DNA of 64,000 nucleotides, taken from positions 1,550,001 through 1,614,000 of the forward strand of contig OZ234493.1 of the NCBI GenBank assembly GCA_965153455.1. Reading direction: 5' to 3'. Positions 59,420 to 64,000 of the stretch are shown here, one piece after another (within the stretch, counting starts at the first letter, position 1; every line of letters begins with the position of its first letter). The notes under the pieces are model-generated. The model was not told the DNA's origin, searched no databases, and was given only the letters and a program-made list of their open reading frames with translations. The DNA is from Sphagnum compactum (Eukaryota > Bryophyta > Sphagnopsida > Sphagnales). Position numbers and translations under genes: made by a program.

Positions 59420-60805
59420 TATCTTTATTGTATAGGGGTTTGTTTTTTGCCCCTATTTTTGTATTTTCCAATATTCTATTATCTTGCCTAAAAACTATAC
59501 CATTAGTAAAATTGAAAAGTATCTTGTGAAATTGAAGTCTCCAAATTATAGTGGCAAATTATTTTTATTTTTGTTTCCAAATTAATGGCATTTTGGTGAA
59601 TAGTACATTCGGTAGAATATCAACTAGTTAGTAGTTTTGGTTCAACAAAAGCATGTTTTTCTTTATGCAAGTACATGTTCATTGAATGAATGTGATGAAA
59701 AAATAAATCACATCAAAATTTTAAAGATTTAAAAATACTAAATCAAAAGGCTACAATAAAAATATTTATTTATTTATTATTTAGTGATTTTAAGAATTCT
59801 TTCTAGACTTAGAATTTCTAATTATAGGTGCACATACATGTGCAAGAAATGATCATGCAAAAATCATGTTTAGTTTTCCATAGAAATTTATTTAAACATT
59901 TTTTTCTTGTAAATCAAAATATTGATGCACAATACTATCCTCAAGTGAAAAATTATCACCACCACATAAATTATCTTACCTTCAACAATTCGTTTTTTAT
60001 TACTAAAATTTGTCATGTATACATATTATTTTTAAAAATAATAATATATATGACATGGTGTCTTTTTTCCCCTTTTTTTGGAACACCAACTATGAATAAG
60101 CCCATTAAATGAATAGAAGATCCACCCAATACATATGCAAAGTTATAGTTAGGGTATATAGGTCAATCAATTTCCTATTTACCCTAACCAAGTTTTTTAC
60201 TTGAACTCACAAATATGTATCCTTCCTTGGTTATGCACAAGTCCTACACATGCAATAAGTTGTAATGCAATGGTTCACAAAATGCCTTTCATGTGGTAAA
60301 AGCGCACGTGTTTCTTTGGGGTATAATAGTTTGGAGAAAATATTTTAGATTATACCATGTCCATATCTAGCGAATGTATCCGGATAAAATATATATCGCG
60401 CAACATTGGTCCAATGTTTTATTTTTCAAAGTTTTGGTTTAACAGAAGTGGCAGACTTTTGCATAATAGGGAAAATGGGAATGACTCATAACATTCAAAT
60501 AAAGAGGAAAAAGATCCACAAGATTGACCCATCAAACATGTGTTTCATATGAACCTTTTCTTTGGGGTTGCAATTTCAACTCCTACACTCACGAGCAAAC
60601 CCAATTTTGACTCAAATAGACTGTCAATTAAGTCAACCTATTGTGAGGATTACAAAAAGAAGGCCAACAACAAAGGGTGAAATTACTCTTTTGTGCAATC
60701 TTTGAGCAGCCAGTCAAAGAGAGGTAGAATAAAGTAGAAGACTCCAAACATGGCGAAAAATCCTCCTAAGTGCACACTCAACACTTCAACACTTATCTGC
60801 ATTGC
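59420..60805. other. Gene-free stretch
   Basis: AT-rich to about 60,100. No gene or element end recognised. Confidence 0.4.
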
Positions 60806-60807
60806 TC

Positions 60808-60973
60808 CTTAACAGGAGCTGAGTAAGCCCCTAAGACCCAAAACCCAGAAATCATAGTGGTCCTCAATTTTGATTCCACTCCTCATACATGAACTCAGTA
60901 ACCCCCCAAGGACCCAAAACCCACCCACTCAGCAGCATAGTGGCCCTCAGTTTTGGTCCAACTCCTCATACAT
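60808..60973 (+). repeat. 82-83-bp tandem duplication
   Basis: Two copies (60,808-60,890 and 60,891-60,973) share 'ctcagtaa.cccc..aagacccaaaaccca', 'catagtgg.cctca.ttttg' and end in 'ccaactcctcatacat' (first copy 'ccactcctcatacat'). Confidence 0.8.
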
Positions 60974-61025
60974 GACTTGTTTTTTTCAATTCCCTTAGTG
61001 CTCTACAAACCTGTTCTTTCTTTCT

Positions 61026-61640
61026 GTCATACTGTTGAGCCCAGTGTTGGAAGGTTTTTAAGGGGCGCAATATAAAGGTCCTTCCTTTGCACCTTCCAAC
61101 TTCCAGGTTACCATTTCTATGGATCCCTATCAAATTTACACCAAAAAAACAGTTTAAAAAACCATGGTAGCTTGTGACCTAATGGGTCGATGAATCTGTC
61201 TTATAGACGACCGATTTTCTTCAATTCGCAAAGTGAGTTATGGAAAATTTGGAGTTTTGACTTTTGGTTCATACCTTTCTCTCTGTCTGTGATCATTGAC
61301 GATGGGCTTTGAGTTGTTAAGTACCGTCATACTGTGGGGAGCCCAGTGTTGGGAAGTTTTTTGGATGGAGTTAAAGTTGTTCCCTTGGCACGGTCCAAGT
61401 TCTAGGGTGCCACGACTTCTATGGACCCCTATCAGCTTTACCCCAAAAAAGCCGTTTAAAAAACCATGGTACTTTACGACATAGTGGGTTGATGAATTTG
61501 TCTCGTGGATGAGCACTTTTTTCGATTCACTTTAATCTCAAAGCGTCCTGTGGAAAATTGAGAGTTTGGACTTTTGGTTCAGACCTTTCCCTCTTTCTGT
61601 GGTCATTGATGATGGGCTTTGAGCCATTAGGTCTCATCAG
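61026..61640 (+). repeat. Tandem duplication, about 300-bp unit
   Basis: Units begin 'gtcatactg..gagcccagtgttgg' at 61,026 and 61,326. They share 'ttctatgga.ccctatca', 'gtttaaaaaaccatggta', 'gacttttggttca.acctttc' and 'gatgggctttgag'. Overlapping frames here are not conserved as protein. Confidence 0.85.
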
Positions 61641-61934
61641 GGAGACACTATCTTTCCCCCCATGAGCTCTGTGGGCTTTTACATTGTCTTCAAGGCACGA
61701 TGTTCTAAGAAAATTGAACAGCCCGACAGTTTTTGAAATGCCCTGCATTCAATCCAGTTACGATTATTACATTACCCTAGGGTCAGTTTTGTCATTAAAC
61801 AATCCTTAAAATAATGAAATGAATTTTCATGAAAACATGAAGCTGAGGTGTGGAAAACCATCAGGCTACAATCTGAATAATTTCACACCTTATATAAGAA
61901 TATCATAGTAGAGCATGAAAAAAAGTAATCTTTA

Positions 61935-62125
61935 AAGTTTTGTTTTTTAGGCACACGAACAGCAGACCCCACTGCCAAGCTGTTGGCGAAGACCCCAAGT
62001 GAGGCCCAATAGAAGATAGCCGGCAGGAATTTCACCTGCACGCCACTGGTTTTGAACCAGGGTCCCAGGGTCCCAGTGAGCCAGGGGCGAGCGAGCTGCA
62101 GCTGCGGAGTACCACAAATGAATTG
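61935..62125 (-). repeat. Possible tRNA-derived SINE
   Basis: On the minus strand: an A-box-like TTGTGGTACTCCG, about 57 nt later a T-arm CTGGTTCAAAACCAG (4-bp stem, TTCAAAA loop, B-box GGTTCAAAACC), then an unrelated body with CTTGGCAGTGGGG and an A-rich tail CCTAAAAAACAAAAC. No target duplication seen. Confidence 0.4.
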
Positions 62126-62129
62126 AAGA

Positions 62130-62700
62130 AAATGTGAGGAGAGTTCAGTAGACCGCTGGCTTGAACCATCCTGCATCCATGTTGTGCTTCAACTAACGTT
62201 TTGTTTTTGGTTGAATTGATCGTATTGTGAGCAGCTCGAACGCACTTCTCCCAAGGATCTTTGCTCATCATTACAAGGGGCCTATCTGAGCTTCCTTGTC
62301 TCTCAAGTTTCCGTCCCAGGTTTTTTCCTTCTACTTTATAAGTGGAATTCTTTTTTCTCTTCAAGCTGTCTCTCAAGCTTGTTTGTCAGATCATGTACAA
62401 ACTCGATCATGTACAAGACTCAATTTGATTTCTGAGACGGTTGACGGTGCATTGCTTTAACCTAATTGCTAGTTAAATGCAGACGTCTTTAAAGCGTAGT
62501 TAGTCTAGTAGAGCAGCAATATGAAACCCCTTATAACTCTACATTGGGTCATTGAGATGCAGGCCTTCTTTGTGTTTGACAAAAGCTGAGTTCACAAATC
62601 CTCGTGGAGCAAGCGTCTTTGTAAGCGCCTCTTCCTTGAGCAGTCATCGGCAGGTAAAAGTAGAGTGACGAGCTCAAGTTCATTCAGTTATTTTGAGGTC
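62130..62700 (+). promoter_or_regulatory. Upstream region of the receptor gene
   Basis: No gene. TATA-like words occur at about 62,333 (CTTTATAAG) and 62,531 (CCTTATAAC); either could serve the gene starting at 62,701. The choice needs transcript ends. Confidence 0.35.
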
Positions 62701-63865
62701 ATGGACAAATGTACGGGAGTATCCGCGGCATGGTTGCTAGTTGCAGTACTAGTGGGAGAAATGTGCATATTCTCCGTTCCAGGACTAGTGTCGGCTGAGA
62801 ATCCACTAGGTTTGTGGCAGATCAATATGGACTATACATCTTTCACTCTTCTAGTGCTAACTTTGTATTCTTATGTACCAGTTAGTAAATTAGCTGTCGA
62901 GATCTCGATAATCTGCCTAGCTCGTCTCTTTGATCCCGAATGCAAAACTGAAGCTACTAGTTCCGAGGACTTATCATGTTAGAATCACATAAGTTATGGG
63001 ATTAAAGCTTCGCATAGGTTATGTCAAATAATACCTTATGTTGGATCATTCAACTAGTTGTTAGAAGTGAAATTCGGAGTTTGTGTGAATCTGACAAGCA
63101 TCGAAAAGGAATCTATCTTCTAGTACTGCTAGTGAAAGATTGCGCGGTTCGATCAAAACAGCAGCAAAGAATTGTTGTCTAGAACTAAATCTCTTAATTA
63201 ATTTGTGCTGCTGGTGTCGAAGGATTTTACGCCCTGCAGGTGGCTTTCCCATCAAGGGACAAGCCTGCGAGTTTTGTTCTCTGTCTCGGTGCAGGATCTT
63301 TCTTCGTAGACTGTGGTTCAGCAGCCAGTTATGTGGATAACATTACTGGAATAACATGGATGCCTGATGATCAGTTTATTGACAGAAACTCTGGTGTAAA
63401 TGCAAACGTCTCCAGTGCCTCCCTATATTATCCCGATTCTTCCGAACTCGCAACCCTTAGATACTTCCCTGATTCTCGCGCCAAGAACTGTTACAGCTTT
63501 CCAGTGACGCCAAATACAATCTATCAGATCAGAGGGACTTTCTTCTATGGCCTTTATGACCATCGAAGCACAGTGCCAAGTTTTGAGATGGTAGTAGATG
63601 GAACAATAGTCGCCTCCATTAACTCCACTTCTGGAGCAGATGTAATGGCTTATCAGGAGGTCAGTTATGCGCCTCAGAGCAACTTGACCTATCTCTGCCT
63701 ATCACGAGATCTCACAAACTCAGTTCCATTTATTTCTGCAATATCTTTAGTATTGGCTAATTATCAACAAAGCGACCTTGCAAATGTCATGACTGTCAAT
63801 CTATATGAAGGATTTTATTACCTGACGCAATTCAGGTGGAACTTTGGTGGAAATGGAATCATCAG
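62701..63865 (+). CDS. Malectin-like-domain receptor protein, N-terminal part (probable LRR receptor kinase)
   Basis: Two exons are visible: 62,701-62,809 and 63,295-63,865, joined in phase 1 by a GT-AG intron; a GTATAT donor in phase 2 follows, so the gene continues off the right edge. The 226 residues begin with a signal peptide (1-31, AAWLLVAVLVGEMC core, predicted cut after VSA). An extracellular malectin-like domain follows: FFVDCG (39-44), GITWMPDDQFID (55-66), LRYFPDSRAKNCYSFPV (91-107) and FFYGLYDHR (119-127), with YLCLSR and PFISAISL further on. N-glycosylation sites include NIT (52), NVS (74), NST and NLT. This order is typical of plant LRR-I and SYMRK-like receptor kinases, which sense apoplastic signals at the plasma membrane. 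Repeats, membrane span and kinase are not in view, so the full architecture is inferred. Confidence 0.88.
62810..63294 (+). other. Receptor gene intron 1
   Basis: 485 bp, donor CTAG|GTTTGT, acceptor TCTCGGTGCAG|GA. It joins the signal peptide exon to the FFVDCG start of the malectin-like domain. A competing CCCTGCAG|GT acceptor at 63,239 would lead to a stop, so 63,295 is preferred. Confidence 0.85.
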
Positions 63866-64000
63866 GTATATTCACCAACCAAAATTATGTCCATTCCCGA
63901 TGACTGTGATTATTTTCATTTCATTTCCATACCAATTTGCAACTTCTTGAACTGAGCTGATTAAAAGGTTCTAAATGCAGTGCTAGCCCCTTGTCACAGT
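63866..64000 (+). other. Receptor gene intron 2 (partial)
   Basis: Starts GTATATTC after the malectin-like block ending NGII. A TAAATGCAG near 63,980 could be an acceptor, but the following codons do not match the expected domain continuation, so the next exon is probably outside the window. Confidence 0.6.

Overview
This is nuclear DNA from a land plant. It has GT-AG introns, a Ty1/copia LTR next to an initiator-methionine-tRNA primer-binding site, plant-type hAT and PIF/Harbinger transposase relics, a secreted plant pectate lyase and a malectin-like receptor ectodomain. By eye it is AT-rich, and only two intact host genes occur in 64 kb, so it probably comes from a large, repeat-swollen genome. 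The pectate lyase is divergent from the flowering-plant versions I know (for example [10 protein letters not shown] where HWEMYAIGGS is common). An early-diverging plant is possible, but I cannot place the species.

Layout. 0-0.6 kb: 5' end of a minus-strand copia element whose body lies off the left edge. 0.6-49.6 kb: no intact gene. This stretch holds decayed transposons, miniature elements, degenerate tandem arrays and islands built from one recurrent oligonucleotide. Its identifiable relics are a PIF/Harbinger element with its Myb-like ORF1 (+) and transposase end (-) facing each other (6.7-8.5 kb), three copies of a Tourist-like MITE with TWA target duplications (12.4, 26.2, 34.4 kb), a 1.04-kb non-autonomous hAT-type element (27.6-28.7 kb) and a 2.4-kb hAT transposase pseudogene (39.8-42.2 kb, -).

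49.7-52.9 kb: complete three-exon pectate lyase gene with TATA box, a 22-G run just before the start codon, an intron-2 minisatellite and a poly(A) signal. 52.9-62.1 kb: more repeats, including a G-rich tandem array (56.6-57.4 kb), an inverted second copy of the 4.4-kb repeat (53.8 kb) and a 300-bp tandem duplication (61.0-61.6 kb). 62.7 kb to the end: first two exons of a malectin-like-domain receptor gene that runs off the right edge.

The two host genes share an orientation and both encode proteins that enter the secretory pathway and concern the cell wall or cell surface, but they are 10 kb apart and nothing shows they are functionally linked. The more unusual content is the repeat layer: transposon relics and their likely miniature derivatives in one window, and the local oligonucleotide islands. 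I found no CRISPR array, rRNA gene or convincing functional tRNA gene.
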